A DNA stretch of 32,196 nucleotides from Desulfuromusa sp. (GCA_029933365.1 JAOZOH010000025.1:1-32196), one strand, 5' to 3'. Counted from the first letter of the stretch, positions 19,806 to 27,900 are shown. Numbers and translations are program-made. The notes: generated by a model from the sequence alone, not told the origin.

Positions 19806-21035
19806 ATGAGTAAAAGATCAGAAAATTTAATTGTTGGACTCGATATCGGTACCACAAAAATCTGCTGTATTGTCGGTAATATGACCGAGGAAGGGTTAGA
19901 GGTTGTCGGTATCGGGACGAGTCCTTCAAAGGGGCTGCGCAAGGGTGTTGTCATCAACATTGAAAGCACTGTTGCTGCAATTCAGAAGGCAATTCGTGAA
20001 GCGGAATTGATGGCCGGTTGCGAAATAAAATCGGTCTTTGCAGGAATTGCCGGTGGTCATATTAAGGGGTTAAATTCGCAGGGGGTGATTGCGATCAAAA
20101 ACCGTGAGGTGACCAGTGAAGATTTGCAGCGGGTAATCGATGCCGCTAAGGCAATTGCGATCCCTATGGATCGTGAAGTTATGCATATTCTGCCGCAAGA
20201 ATTTATCATCGATGATCAGGACGGCATTCGAGAACCACTGGGAATGAGTGGTGTGCGTCTGGAGGCCAAGGTTCATATTGTTACCGGAGCCGTCGCCAGT
20301 GCCCAAAATATTATCAAAAGTTGTAATCGGGCGGGAACCGATGTTGCAGATATTGTCCTTGAGCAATTAGCCAGCAGTGAGGCAGTTCTGTCATCCGATG
20401 AAAAAGATCTGGGTGTTGCGTTGGTCGATATCGGGGGCGGAACAGCAGATATCGCCATATTTTCGGAAGGTGCGATCAAACACACCTCAGTTTTGTCAAT
20501 TGGTGGGGATCATTTAACCAACGATATTGCCGTGGGTTTGCGAACCCCAATGGGGGAAGCCGAGAAGATTAAGCAAGCCTACGGTTGCTGTTTAACTTCG
20601 ATGGTTGGCAAAGATGAAACCATCGAGGTTCCCTCTGTCGGTGGCCGAGAGGCACGAATTTTATCACGGCAACTGTTGGCTGAAATCCTGGAACCACGGG
20701 TCGAAGAAATATTTTCACTGGTTAATCGGGAAATCACCAAAAGTGGTTATGGGGACTTAATTGCTTCTGGAATTGTTATTACTGGCGGTAGCGCGATCTT
20801 GCCCGGAATGCCGGAACTGGCAGAGCAGATTTTTAATTTGCCGGTGCGCCGCGGTAACCCTTTGAATATCGGTGGGTTGACTGATGTTGTGAACTCTCCC
20901 ATTTATGCAACTGGTGTTGGCTTGGTGAAATACGGAAGTATGAATACCAAGGCGCAGAACTTTAAAATTGGAGAAAAGAACGTGTTTGAGCGGGTTTCAC
21001 AGCGGATGAAAGAGTGGTTTAGTGAGTTCTTTTGA
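19806..21035 (+). CDS. ftsA: Cell division protein FtsA
   Basis: A 409-residue actin-like ATPase that tethers FtsZ filaments to the membrane and links them to later division proteins. The phosphate-1 loop GLDIGTTKICCIVG is at the N-terminus, the second phosphate loop is VDIGGGTADIAIF, and an adenosine-type motif ITGGSAILPGMPEL lies near residue 320. The last 17 or so residues (FERVSQRMKEWFSEFF) form the amphipathic membrane-targeting helix typical of FtsA. The ATG is preceded by AAGGGGGTG, the clearest ribosome site in this part of the cluster, and lies 15 bases after ftsQ. Confidence 0.96.
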   Translation: MSKRSENLIVGLDIGTTKICCIVGNMTEEGLEVVGIGTSPSKGLRKGVVINIESTVAAIQKAIREAELMAGCEIKSVFAGIAGGHIKGLNSQGVIAIKNREVTSEDLQRVIDAAKAIAIPMDREVMHILPQEFIIDDQDGIREPLGMSGVRLEAKVHIVTGAVASAQNIIKSCNRAGTDVADIVLEQLASSEAVLSSDEKDLGVALVDIGGGTADIAIFSEGAIKHTSVLSIGGDHLTNDIAVGLRTPMGEAEKIKQAYGCCLTSMVGKDETIEVPSVGGREARILSRQLLAEILEPRVEEIFSLVNREITKSGYGDLIASGIVITGGSAILPGMPELAEQIFNLPVRRGNPLNIGGLTDVVNSPIYATGVGLVKYGSMNTKAQNFKIGEKNVFERVSQRMKEWFSEFF

Positions 21036-21057
21036 TTGATAATTATCATATAATTAC

Positions 21058-21105
21058 TTGTCAAATGAATAAAACATTGGTAAATTGCGTTCACTTAAAT
21101 ATAAC
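21058..21105 (+). promoter_or_regulatory. Candidate promoters for ftsZ in the ftsA-ftsZ spacer
   Basis: Two overlapping sigma70-like matches are seen, each with a 17-base spacer: TTGTCA (21058-21063) with TAAATT (21081-21086), and TTGGTA (21077-21082) with TATAAC (21100-21105). Just upstream lie a perfect TGATAATTATCA palindrome (21037-21048) and a consensus TATAAT (21049-21054) that lacks a good -35. The spacer is AT-rich, unlike the tightly packed genes before it. This suggests that ftsZ can be expressed more strongly than the rest of the operon; assignment is by eye. Confidence 0.5.
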
Positions 21106-21177
21106 TAGTTTTCAGGTTCGCGGAGAAGCTGAAAACGCAGCATCAGGGAGGGCATTATGCCTAGTCAAGAGGGAGTC

Positions 21178-22359
21178 ATGTTTCAGTTTGAAGCAGCATT
21201 GGATCAAACCGCAAAAATTAAGGTGATTGGTGTCGGTGGCGGTGGTGGAAATGCTGTCAATACAATGATTCGCAGCAATGTTGAAGGGGTAGAATTTCTC
21301 ACTGCGAATACCGATGCACAGGCATTGCGGCGCAGCGAAGCCGCCATGAAGGTGCAACTAGGTGGACATCTGACCAAAGGTTTGGGGGCGGGTGCAAATC
21401 CGGAAATAGGCCGTCAGGCAGCAGAAGAAGACAAACAACGTCTGGTTGAAATGTTTGAAGGCGCTGATATGATTTTTGTTGCTGCCGGTATGGGTGGCGG
21501 AACCGGGACCGGTGCTGCGCCAATTATTGCCGCAGCAGCAAAAGAGGCAGGCGCATTAACCGTTGGCGTTGTTACCAAGCCGTTCACCCGTGAGGGTCGT
21601 CAGAGAATGCAGCGGGCAGAAGCAGGTATTGCCGAGCTGCGCGAAGTTGTTGATTCCCTCGTGGTTGTTCCCAATGACCGTTTGCTCGGTCTTGCCGGCA
21701 AACATATGAGTATCCTGGATGCATTTAAGCCGGCGGATGATGTTTTACGCCAGGCAGTGCAGGGAATCTCTGATCTGATTACAACTGAAGGTTTAATCAA
21801 TGTCGATTTTGCTGATGTGCGTACGGTGATGAGTAATCACGGTATGGCAATGATGGGAATCGGCCTTGCTGAAGGTGAACGCCGCGCTGCTGAAGCGGCA
21901 CATAACGCCATCAGTAGCCCGCTTCTTGAAGAGGTTGATATCTCTGGCGCGATGGGCGTTCTGGTGAATATTTCAGGTTCTTCGAACATGACCATGGAAG
22001 AATTTGAAGAGGCTTCAACTATTATTCACGAAAAAGTCCATGAAGATGCCAATATCATCGTTGGACTTGTTATAGATGAAGAACTAGGTGACAGGATTAA
22101 GATTACTGCAATTGCTACTGGATTTGGGGAAGTTTTTGAAGAGAAACGCCATATCACTGATATCGTTGATCAACGTTCGCAGACACTGGCTCAGGTGAGT
22201 TCAAAGGTTGATCTTGACGTGCCAACTCATATCCGCAAGCAACAACCTGTATCTCCAAGCAGCCGCAGGACGCGTGATCTGTCGAATCAGGCTCGTGATT
22301 TGTTTGTTGATGATGAACAGTTTGATATCCCAACTTTCCTGCGCCGTAGGGTGGATTAA
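21178..22359 (+). CDS. ftsZ: Cell division GTPase FtsZ
   Basis: A 393-residue tubulin homologue that forms the cytokinetic Z ring. The GTP-binding tubulin signature GGGTGTG is at 106-112, with the nucleotide loop [13 protein letters not shown] near the start and the T7-loop region [11 protein letters not shown]. The conserved C-terminal peptide [11 protein letters not shown] (383-393) binds FtsA and other partners. ATG 21178 gives the normal N-terminus MFQFE. ATG 21157, in frame and with its own AGGGAGGG site, would add seven residues; 21178 also has AGAGGG just upstream, so both may be used. Last gene of the cluster, followed by a strong terminator. Confidence 0.97.
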   Translation: MFQFEAALDQTAKIKVIGVGGGGGNAVNTMIRSNVEGVEFLTANTDAQALRRSEAAMKVQLGGHLTKGLGAGANPEIGRQAAEEDKQRLVEMFEGADMIFVAAGMGGGTGTGAAPIIAAAAKEAGALTVGVVTKPFTREGRQRMQRAEAGIAELREVVDSLVVVPNDRLLGLAGKHMSILDAFKPADDVLRQAVQGISDLITTEGLINVDFADVRTVMSNHGMAMMGIGLAEGERRAAEAAHNAISSPLLEEVDISGAMGVLVNISGSSNMTMEEFEEASTIIHEKVHEDANIIVGLVIDEELGDRIKITAIATGFGEVFEEKRHITDIVDQRSQTLAQVSSKVDLDVPTHIRKQQPVSPSSRRTRDLSNQARDLFVDDEQFDIPTFLRRRVD

Positions 22360-22397
22360 GCTAGTTTCTTGTCTTACCGTCAGGGTTTTGGATTGTT

Positions 22398-22509
22398 TGC
22401 TCTTCAGGAGGAGCAGTATCGTTTTACCTATGTAATGTAGGCCGGTTCTCCGCCCGGCAGATGTACAGCTTTCTGTACTTTGTTATGAATTCCCGACGAC
22501 TCCCTCGTC
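22398..22509 (+). other. Hairpin-rich ftsZ 3' untranslated region
   Basis: Between the ftsZ stop and the terminator, four small perfect stems follow one another: TGCTC/GAGCA (22398-22402, 22411-22415), GCCGG/CCGGC (22441-22445, 22454-22458), GTACAG/CTGTAC with a four-base loop (22463-22468, 22473-22478) and GACGA/TCGTC (22495-22499, 22505-22509). No open reading frame of note and no riboswitch core that I recognise. It could protect the ftsZ mRNA end or be a processed small RNA; this is inference. Confidence 0.4.
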
Positions 22510-22512
22510 ACT

Positions 22513-22540
22513 GGGGCCACTTTGTGGCCCCTTTTCTTTT
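22513..22540 (+). terminator. Intrinsic terminator of the dcw cluster
   Basis: A perfect eight-base stem GGGGCCAC (22513-22520) and GTGGCCCC (22524-22531) with loop TTT is followed at once by TTTTCTTTT. This is a strong Rho-independent terminator about 150 bases after ftsZ. It separates the dcw cluster from the acyl-CoA synthetase operon. Confidence 0.93.
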
Positions 22541-22584
22541 CCCATAGAAAAACTCGAACCAAAACCAATAGAATGATACATTGT

Positions 22585-22596
22585 GAAAATATTTTC
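22585..22596. promoter_or_regulatory. AT-rich palindrome upstream of the acyl-CoA synthetase gene
   Basis: GAAAATATTTTC is a perfect 12-base dyad 24 bases upstream of the ATG at 22621, flanked by TTGT and CAAT. The strong terminator just upstream means that the downstream operon needs its own promoter, but no convincing sigma70 pair was found here. It may be an operator; chance is also possible in AT-rich DNA. Confidence 0.2.
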
Positions 22597-22620
22597 CAAT
22601 CTATTTCAAAGGTGGTTTAG

Positions 22621-24525
22621 ATGCCAGATACAGTGCTAAATAAAGGGACGCTTTTCGACATGCTGCTGAATAGCTGTCTTCAGTATGCTGAACGTACAGC
22701 CTTTATTTATCGCTCGCATGCGACTGAGTTGAAAGTGAGTTATGCCAAACTGTTTGACGATGCCTTGATTCTTTCAAAGGCCTTTAAATCTCGCAAAGTA
22801 GGTAAAGGGAGCAAGGTGATGCTCCTTTCAGATAATCGTTATGGCTGGATAGTGACCGATTTTGCTCTGGTTTCCCTCGGCGCAATCAGTGTTCCCCGTG
22901 GCAGTGATACCCCGACTCGGGAACTTGAATATATTCTTCAGCATGCCAAATGTGAATTTATGGTTCTGGAAACTGAGCAACTCCTAAAAGCACATGAAGA
23001 GATGCTCAAAGGATTGAAGACACTCAAAGCAATCTTCATCATTGAGGGTGGTAAGACCCATCGTTGGTTTGACAATATCTATAGCTATAACGATATTCTC
23101 AAGGATCGTAATATCAGCACGACTGATTCAGATCAGTTCATTGCCCAACGCTATGCCCTCAGCTTAGAAGATACCTTTACCCTGATCTATACTTCAGGGA
23201 CCACCGGAGAGCCAAAAGGGGTCATTCTGACTCATCGTAACATTATGTATAATGTACGTTACATGCCTGAATTGATAGATTTGCAGGAGAGTGATCGTTG
23301 GGTTTCTATTCTTCCCAGTTGGCATATTTTTGAACGAGCAGCAGAGTATATTGCTCTCTCAAAGGGGTGCTGTACGGTTTATTCTACAGTCAAAACATTT
23401 GCTGCTGACCTGGAGAAATACCAACCGACAATGGTCGCAACAGTGCCACGATTGTGGGAATCAATGTACAGTAAAATTAATCAGACGTTAGAAAAGCAAA
23501 ACCCACGAAAAGCACGAATGTTTAAGTTGTTGGTCAGAATCTCAGCTCGATACAAATACCAGCGTCGAATGCTGCATGACCAGTTGCCTGTTTTTAGTAA
23601 AGTCTCGTTTTTGCAACGCTTTCGAAACAAGTTGAACGCATTTGTCAAGTTGCTGCTACTTGCACCATTGAACCATCTGGTACAAAAGAAATTGTTGCTG
23701 GTGCAAGAAAAATTTGGTGGTAAATTGCGTATAGCAATCAGTGGTGGCGGCAGTTTGCCGTCCTATCTGGATGAATGGATTGACGCCATCGGTATTCGTA
23801 TTGTCAATGCTTATGGCATGACAGAATGTGCTCCAGCTATTGCGGGTCGATCTGTCAACTGTGAGATTTTTGGCACTTTGGGGCCACCAACTAAAAATAC
23901 CGAGTTACGGATTGTCGGCGCAGAGGGGGAGCAGTTGGAAGCTGGAAAAGTTGGTGAAATCGAGCTCCGTGGTGAACAGGTTTTCCCTGGTTACTACGAT
24001 AATGAGGAGGAAAACAGCAAGGCTTTTACTGCTGATGGTTTTTTTAAAACGGGGGACCTTGGCAAGCTGACTCTGAGTGGTGAATTGGTTATCACTGGTC
24101 GTTCTAAAGAGATTATTGTTCTGGCCAGTGGGGAAAATATTGACCCCAGCCGTATCGAGTCTGCAATCACAAAATTACCTTTCGTCAGTGATGCGGTGTT
24201 GGTTGGTCAGGATAAAAAGGGGCTTGGCGTATTGATTGTCCCGGATTTTGAACAGTTGCGTAATTTTATCAGCGATAAATTCGAAATAGCAGCCGTGGAG
24301 AATGATAAACTTGTGCTGGATAAACAGGTGCTCAGTCGGGTTAAAACAGAAATAAATCAGATGTTGCATCCAAAGCATGGGTTTAAACCTTTTGAAAAAA
24401 TGCAGAATATTCATCTTTTGAATAAAGAATTTAAGATAGGGGAGGAATTAACCAATACTTTGAAAAAGAAGCGCCATGTTATTGAAACAAAGTACCGCGA
24501 AGTGATTTCTCGGCTGCTTAAATAG
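22621..24525 (+). CDS. AMP-forming long-chain acyl-CoA synthetase-like protein
   Basis: A 634-residue member of the ANL adenylating superfamily, closest in layout to long-chain fatty acid:CoA ligases, which activate a fatty acid with ATP and CoA. The ATP loop LIYTSGTTGEPKG is at 188-200. YGMTECAP (398-405) is the adenine-binding motif, KTGDLGKL follows near 477, and GRSKEIIVLASGENIDPSRIE spans the hinge to the C-terminal domain. The insert at about 285-360, rich in basic and hydrophobic residues, is typical of the long-chain group. The ATG has AAAGGTGG six bases upstream. It is the first gene of a three-gene set with a radical SAM protein and an E2-like acyltransferase. The family is sure; chain length and role are not. 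Confidence 0.88.
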   Translation: MPDTVLNKGTLFDMLLNSCLQYAERTAFIYRSHATELKVSYAKLFDDALILSKAFKSRKVGKGSKVMLLSDNRYGWIVTDFALVSLGAISVPRGSDTPTRELEYILQHAKCEFMVLETEQLLKAHEEMLKGLKTLKAIFIIEGGKTHRWFDNIYSYNDILKDRNISTTDSDQFIAQRYALSLEDTFTLIYTSGTTGEPKGVILTHRNIMYNVRYMPELIDLQESDRWVSILPSWHIFERAAEYIALSKGCCTVYSTVKTFAADLEKYQPTMVATVPRLWESMYSKINQTLEKQNPRKARMFKLLVRISARYKYQRRMLHDQLPVFSKVSFLQRFRNKLNAFVKLLLLAPLNHLVQKKLLLVQEKFGGKLRIAISGGGSLPSYLDEWIDAIGIRIVNAYGMTECAPAIAGRSVNCEIFGTLGPPTKNTELRIVGAEGEQLEAGKVGEIELRGEQVFPGYYDNEEENSKAFTADGFFKTGDLGKLTLSGELVITGRSKEIIVLASGENIDPSRIESAITKLPFVSDAVLVGQDKKGLGVLIVPDFEQLRNFISDKFEIAAVENDKLVLDKQVLSRVKTEINQMLHPKHGFKPFEKMQNIHLLNKEFKIGEELTNTLKKKRHVIETKYREVISRLLK

Positions 24526-24529
24526 ATTT

Positions 24530-26275
24530 ATGCCTAGAAACCACAAACACAATAGTCAGCTGAGATTGCAGACAGAAACAGGGACCATATTTCATTCTTG
24601 GAATGAGGATCGTTATCGGATTGCACTGGTATATCCCAATACCTACCATCAGGGGATGAGCAACCTTGGTTTCTTAACTGTTTATCACCTTTTGAATCAA
24701 CGTGATGATTGCCTTTGTGAACGTTTTTTCCTTCCCGATAAAGAAGAGTTAGCAAATTCTGGTCGGTCCTCATCTCCCCTGGTTTCCCTTGAATCTCAAC
24801 ATCCGTTGACCGATTTTGATTTGATCGCATTTTCTATCTCCTTTGAGAATGATTACCTTAATTTGCCGATAATTTTTAAATTAGCTGGAATTCCTTTTTT
24901 ATCTGCAGAACGTGACCAATCCTGGCCACTGGTTCTTTTTGGTGGGGTTTGTGCCTTTATCAACCCGGAACCATTAGCAGATATTGTGGATTTGGTTGCT
25001 GTTGGTGAAGCGGAACCAATTCTGCCCGGATTGCTGGATGTTCTGCTGAATCACTCTCCGGATCGTGTAGCCAGACTGAGAACTCTAGCTACCTTACCTG
25101 GAATATATATCCCCAAGTTTTACGCTCCGATTTATGTCGCGACGGGAGAAGTGACCCATCTAAATCCTGCAGATGGAGTTCCTTCACAAGTTGTTCGACA
25201 ATTTTTGCTTGATCTGGACCAGTCTCCCAGTCGTAGCTTTATCCAAACCGAGGAAACTGAGTTTGGCAGTATGGCTCTGACCGAGGTGTCGCGTGGTTGT
25301 TCTCGTGGGTGTCGATTTTGTGCTGCGGGGTTTGTCTATCTGCCGCCTCGCGAACGCAGTTTGGATAATCTTCTGGACCAAGTTGATAAGGGGCTCTGTC
25401 AACGTGATCGGATTGGTCTGGTTGCTGCGGCAGTGTCTGACTATGCAAATATTCAGGAGTTACAACAAGGGATTCTGGAAAAAAATGGACAGATTTCCAT
25501 GTCAAGTCTGCGGCTTGATGCTTTAACTGCGGCAGAAATAGATATTTTATATCAAGCGGGACACAAATCTGTTGCCATTGCCCCTGAAGCTGGTAGCCAG
25601 AGATTGCGTGATTTTATCAACAAGGGGATTAGTGAAGAACAGATATTGTCATCAGTGCAAATGTTGGCTGATGGGGGAATCAAAAACCTGAAGCTCTATT
25701 TTATCATTGGCTTTCCTGATGAACAACAGAGTGATATCGATGCGATTGTGACTCTGACAGAAAGTATTTCAACTATTTGGCGTGCCGCAGGGCGTAAGCG
25801 CGGGCAGATGGGAAATTTGACTTTGAGTGTCAATCCTTTTATACCTAAGCCGTTCACTCCGTTTCAATGGGCTGGAATGGAAGGTGAAAAAAGCCTGAAA
25901 AAGAAACTGCGTTTTTTGCAATCTTCCATCTCACGGATACCCAACACGCGAATGCATCATGAATCAGTCCGCGCTGCTGTTCTGCAGACTTTTTTGTCAC
26001 GGGGAGATCGACGTATCGGGCGGTTGTTGCCCAAGCTTGCTGCGGGCGAAAACCTTAAACAAATGTGTAAAAAAATGGGATTGTTTCTCGATTTCTATGT
26101 AACCAGAGAAAGAGGCGTCGATGAAATATTCCCCTGGGAAATTATTGATCAAGGGGTTAGGCGGAGTTACCTTTGGCAAGAATATCGGCGGGCACAAGAG
26201 GAGAAAAAGACACCTCCTTGTGTTCCAGGTTGTCGGCGCTGTGGCGTCTGTGGTGAAGAGATCAACTGCTGTTGA
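24530..26275 (+). CDS. Radical SAM protein with N-terminal B12-binding-like region
   Basis: A 581-residue protein. The first 170 or so residues look like a cobalamin-binding-type Rossmann region (RIALVYPNTYHQGMSNLG and LVLFGGVCAFINPEPLAD). The radical SAM core starts at SRGCSRGCRFC, where Cys257, Cys261 and Cys264 form the CX3CX2C iron-sulfur site. VAIAPEAGSQRLRDFINKG and LYFIIGFPDE are further core blocks. The C-terminus is Cys-rich (CVPGCRRCGVCG then CC) and may bind another cluster. The layout resembles the TIGR03960-type proteins; the substrate is unknown. The ATG lies four bases after the preceding stop and has no recognisable Shine-Dalgarno, so translation is probably coupled. Confidence 0.85.
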   Translation: MPRNHKHNSQLRLQTETGTIFHSWNEDRYRIALVYPNTYHQGMSNLGFLTVYHLLNQRDDCLCERFFLPDKEELANSGRSSSPLVSLESQHPLTDFDLIAFSISFENDYLNLPIIFKLAGIPFLSAERDQSWPLVLFGGVCAFINPEPLADIVDLVAVGEAEPILPGLLDVLLNHSPDRVARLRTLATLPGIYIPKFYAPIYVATGEVTHLNPADGVPSQVVRQFLLDLDQSPSRSFIQTEETEFGSMALTEVSRGCSRGCRFCAAGFVYLPPRERSLDNLLDQVDKGLCQRDRIGLVAAAVSDYANIQELQQGILEKNGQISMSSLRLDALTAAEIDILYQAGHKSVAIAPEAGSQRLRDFINKGISEEQILSSVQMLADGGIKNLKLYFIIGFPDEQQSDIDAIVTLTESISTIWRAAGRKRGQMGNLTLSVNPFIPKPFTPFQWAGMEGEKSLKKKLRFLQSSISRIPNTRMHHESVRAAVLQTFLSRGDRRIGRLLPKLAAGENLKQMCKKMGLFLDFYVTRERGVDEIFPWEIIDQGVRRSYLWQEYRRAQEEKKTPPCVPGCRRCGVCGEEINCC

Positions 26276-26302
26276 GATCACTGGCTATGGTGAGAAATTT
26301 AT

Positions 26303-27184
26303 ATGACTAAAACTAGAGAGTTCAAAGATACTTCAGTCCGTGTTTCGCCTGCTGCAAACAAACTGGCAGGTGAGTTAGGAATAGATCTGGCCTCTTTGCG
26401 TGGAAGTGGTTCTTCGGGGAGAATTGTCTTAGCTGATATTCAACGGGCCCAGCTCTCTTCCAACTCAGCAAATAGCCCCCAAACCGCATATCGGCAGAAG
26501 GTTTCACTGCCTAATTCTGATCCTTGCGGGGAGTCGGTTAAAATAAGGCATTTACTGGCACGAAAAATGGAGAAAGCATGGCAGATGATACCCCATTTTT
26601 ACGTGACTATTTCGGTGGATATGACTGATGTGGTTCGCTTTCGTCACGACCTAGGCGTTACCGTTAATGATTTTATTATTGCCGCAACGGCACAGGCCCT
26701 GATTGAGCATCCCTGGGTAAATGCAACATGGAATGGCGAACAAGGGGTTGAACTTGCCGATATTAATATAGCGATTGCTGCAGCCACTGATCGGGGCCTT
26801 TACTATCCGGTTCTGTTGCAGTGCGAAAAATTGAGTTTACAGGAAATCAGCAACCAAGCTCGTGAATTGGTAGAAGAAGTCATGCTTCAGGACCAACTGG
26901 CTGAGCAGGAAAGTAACGATGCGACGTTCACCATTACCAATATGGGGATGCTTGGGGTGGAGTCATTCAGTGCTATTATTACCCCACCACAGGCTGCCGT
27001 GCTGTCTGTAGGGACAATCAAGGGGGAGGTTGTTGTCGATGCCCAGGGGGAACCGGCAGTGGCACCGATTATGCGCTTAACCCTTTCTGCAGATCATCGG
27101 GTGTTGGATGGGGTTGATTCCGCTGAATTTCTGGATACCATCAAGTGTTATCTTGAAGCTCCAATTATGCTGTTTCAGAAGTAA
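26303..27184 (+). CDS. E2-like 2-oxoacid dehydrogenase acyltransferase lacking a lipoyl domain
   Basis: A 293-residue protein with two parts of a dihydrolipoamide acyltransferase. A peripheral-subunit (E3) binding domain lies at about 12-48 (VSPAANKLAGELGIDL then GSGSSGRIVLADI). After a short linker comes the catalytic domain at about 76-293, with IPHFYVTISVDMTDVV, TVNDFIIAATAQAL, FTITNMGMLGVESF and the active-site motif DHRVLDG (His265, Asp269). Normal E2 proteins begin with one to three lipoyl domains carrying a DKA-type lysine; none is present and there is no room for one before the preceding stop, 27 bases upstream. No E1 or E3 gene is adjacent. It may take its acyl group from another carrier or from CoA. 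Confidence 0.88.
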   Translation: MTKTREFKDTSVRVSPAANKLAGELGIDLASLRGSGSSGRIVLADIQRAQLSSNSANSPQTAYRQKVSLPNSDPCGESVKIRHLLARKMEKAWQMIPHFYVTISVDMTDVVRFRHDLGVTVNDFIIAATAQALIEHPWVNATWNGEQGVELADINIAIAAATDRGLYYPVLLQCEKLSLQEISNQARELVEEVMLQDQLAEQESNDATFTITNMGMLGVESFSAIITPPQAAVLSVGTIKGEVVVDAQGEPAVAPIMRLTLSADHRVLDGVDSAEFLDTIKCYLEAPIMLFQK

Positions 27185-27191
27185 TCGCTCT

Positions 27192-27358
27192 CTAGTTTCA
27201 TATCACGGATCAAATGCCGCATCTTGCTTGTTCTTTTGTGCGTCAACTACGTTGTGTTTTCCGCTGCATAGCCATAGCTATGCAGCAAAACCCACGCCTT
27301 GCTGACGTACAAAATTCCAGCGCAATTTTGCAACATTTCATCCGTGACACAACACTAG
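27192..27358 (+). repeat. Long imperfect palindrome after the E2-like gene
   Basis: A 167-base inverted repeat. Outer arms are CTAGT (27192-27196) and ACTAG (27354-27358), with TCACGGAT (27203-27210) matching ATCCGTGA (27340-27347). The centre is a perfect GCTGCATAGC (27263-27272), loop CATA, GCTATGCAGC (27277-27286). It starts seven bases after the stop of the E2-like gene and ends five bases before the convergent lipoprotein stop. It differs from the dcw repeats in arms and centre, but its right half shares CGCCTTGCTG-ACG with them. It may end transcripts from both sides. Confidence 0.8.
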
Positions 27359-27363
27359 CTATT

Positions 27364-27741
27364 TTAGGGAGTTATCCCCCGGTGTTGTAGTTCCAGTTTG
27401 ACTTCATTACGCCGATCACGCAGGTCGGTGGCGACATTAGCTTTGTTTCCTCGCGTTGAGACCCCAACCCCAGCACTGCCACCGCTGCGGTGCCCAAAGC
27501 TACCTAACCCCAAGCCAAGGCTCAGAGACGGACTACTTTTGCTCCGCTCGACCACTTCGATTTGATCTTCCAGTTTATAGTAATACAGAGTCAGATTGTC
27601 GTTTGATAAGCTCCGATAGTCTTCAGCTAATAGCGCTTGCGTTTTTTCTTTATGATCGGCACAACCAGATAAAAAACCTAGAATGAGTAGCGCCAATAGA
27701 AGGATGCTCAAGTGAATCAGTTTGTTTTGTCTACTAAGCAT
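27364..27741 (-). CDS. Small conserved-looking lipoprotein of unknown function
   Basis: A 125-residue protein with a type II signal peptide: basic start, hydrophobic core (about 8-23), then lipobox LSGC with Cys27. Ala at the next position suggests outer-membrane sorting. The mature part has a polar helix-like region with DNLTLYYYKLEDQIEVVER, then a glycine- and serine-rich stretch (SLSLGLGLGSFGHRSGG) and a charged end (LRDRRNEVKLELQHRGITP). I cannot name a family with certainty. ATG 27741 is preferred because AAAGGA lies seven bases upstream; in-frame codons at 27747 and 27759 have the site too close or inside. It converges with the E2-like gene. Confidence 0.75.
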   Translation of the reverse strand: MLSRQNKLIHLSILLLALLILGFLSGCADHKEKTQALLAEDYRSLSNDNLTLYYYKLEDQIEVVERSKSSPSLSLGLGLGSFGHRSGGSAGVGVSTRGNKANVATDLRDRRNEVKLELQHRGITP

Positions 27742-27781
27742 AGTCATTTCCTTTCGCAATTACTTTACCCCGGATCGTCGA

Positions 27782-27810
27782 ATTGTATCATATTTTCGGA
27801 AGACTGTTGA
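27782..27810 (-). promoter_or_regulatory. Candidate promoter for the lipoprotein gene
   Basis: On the minus strand TCAACA (27810-27805, four of six) precedes TACAAT (27787-27782, five of six) by 17 bases. The transcription start would lie roughly 35 bases upstream of the ATG at 27741. It is downstream of the TRAP terminator, which fits an independent transcript. Confidence 0.35.
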
Positions 27811-27861
27811 ACTCTGCGGGAATCTTCAGATGAGGATGACTGAGCAGGGTGAAAGTATAGC

Positions 27862-27900
27862 AAAAAAAAGACCTTCCAGTGAAGGGAAGGTCTTTTTTTT
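27862..27900 (-). terminator. Bidirectional intrinsic terminator after the TRAP permease gene
   Basis: GACCTTCC (27870-27877) pairs with GGAAGGTC (27885-27892) around a seven-base loop. Eight A residues precede the stem and eight T residues follow it on the plus strand, so it can act in both directions. It lies about 20 bases beyond the TRAP permease stop at 27920 on the minus strand and should end that transcript. Confidence 0.92.

Noticed and set aside
21037..21048. TGATAATTATCA as a Fur box
   Set aside because: It is a 12-base palindrome without the central spacing of the 15-base Fur inverted repeat (TGATAAT-N-ATTATCA), and the target would be ftsZ; kept only as an AT-rich dyad.
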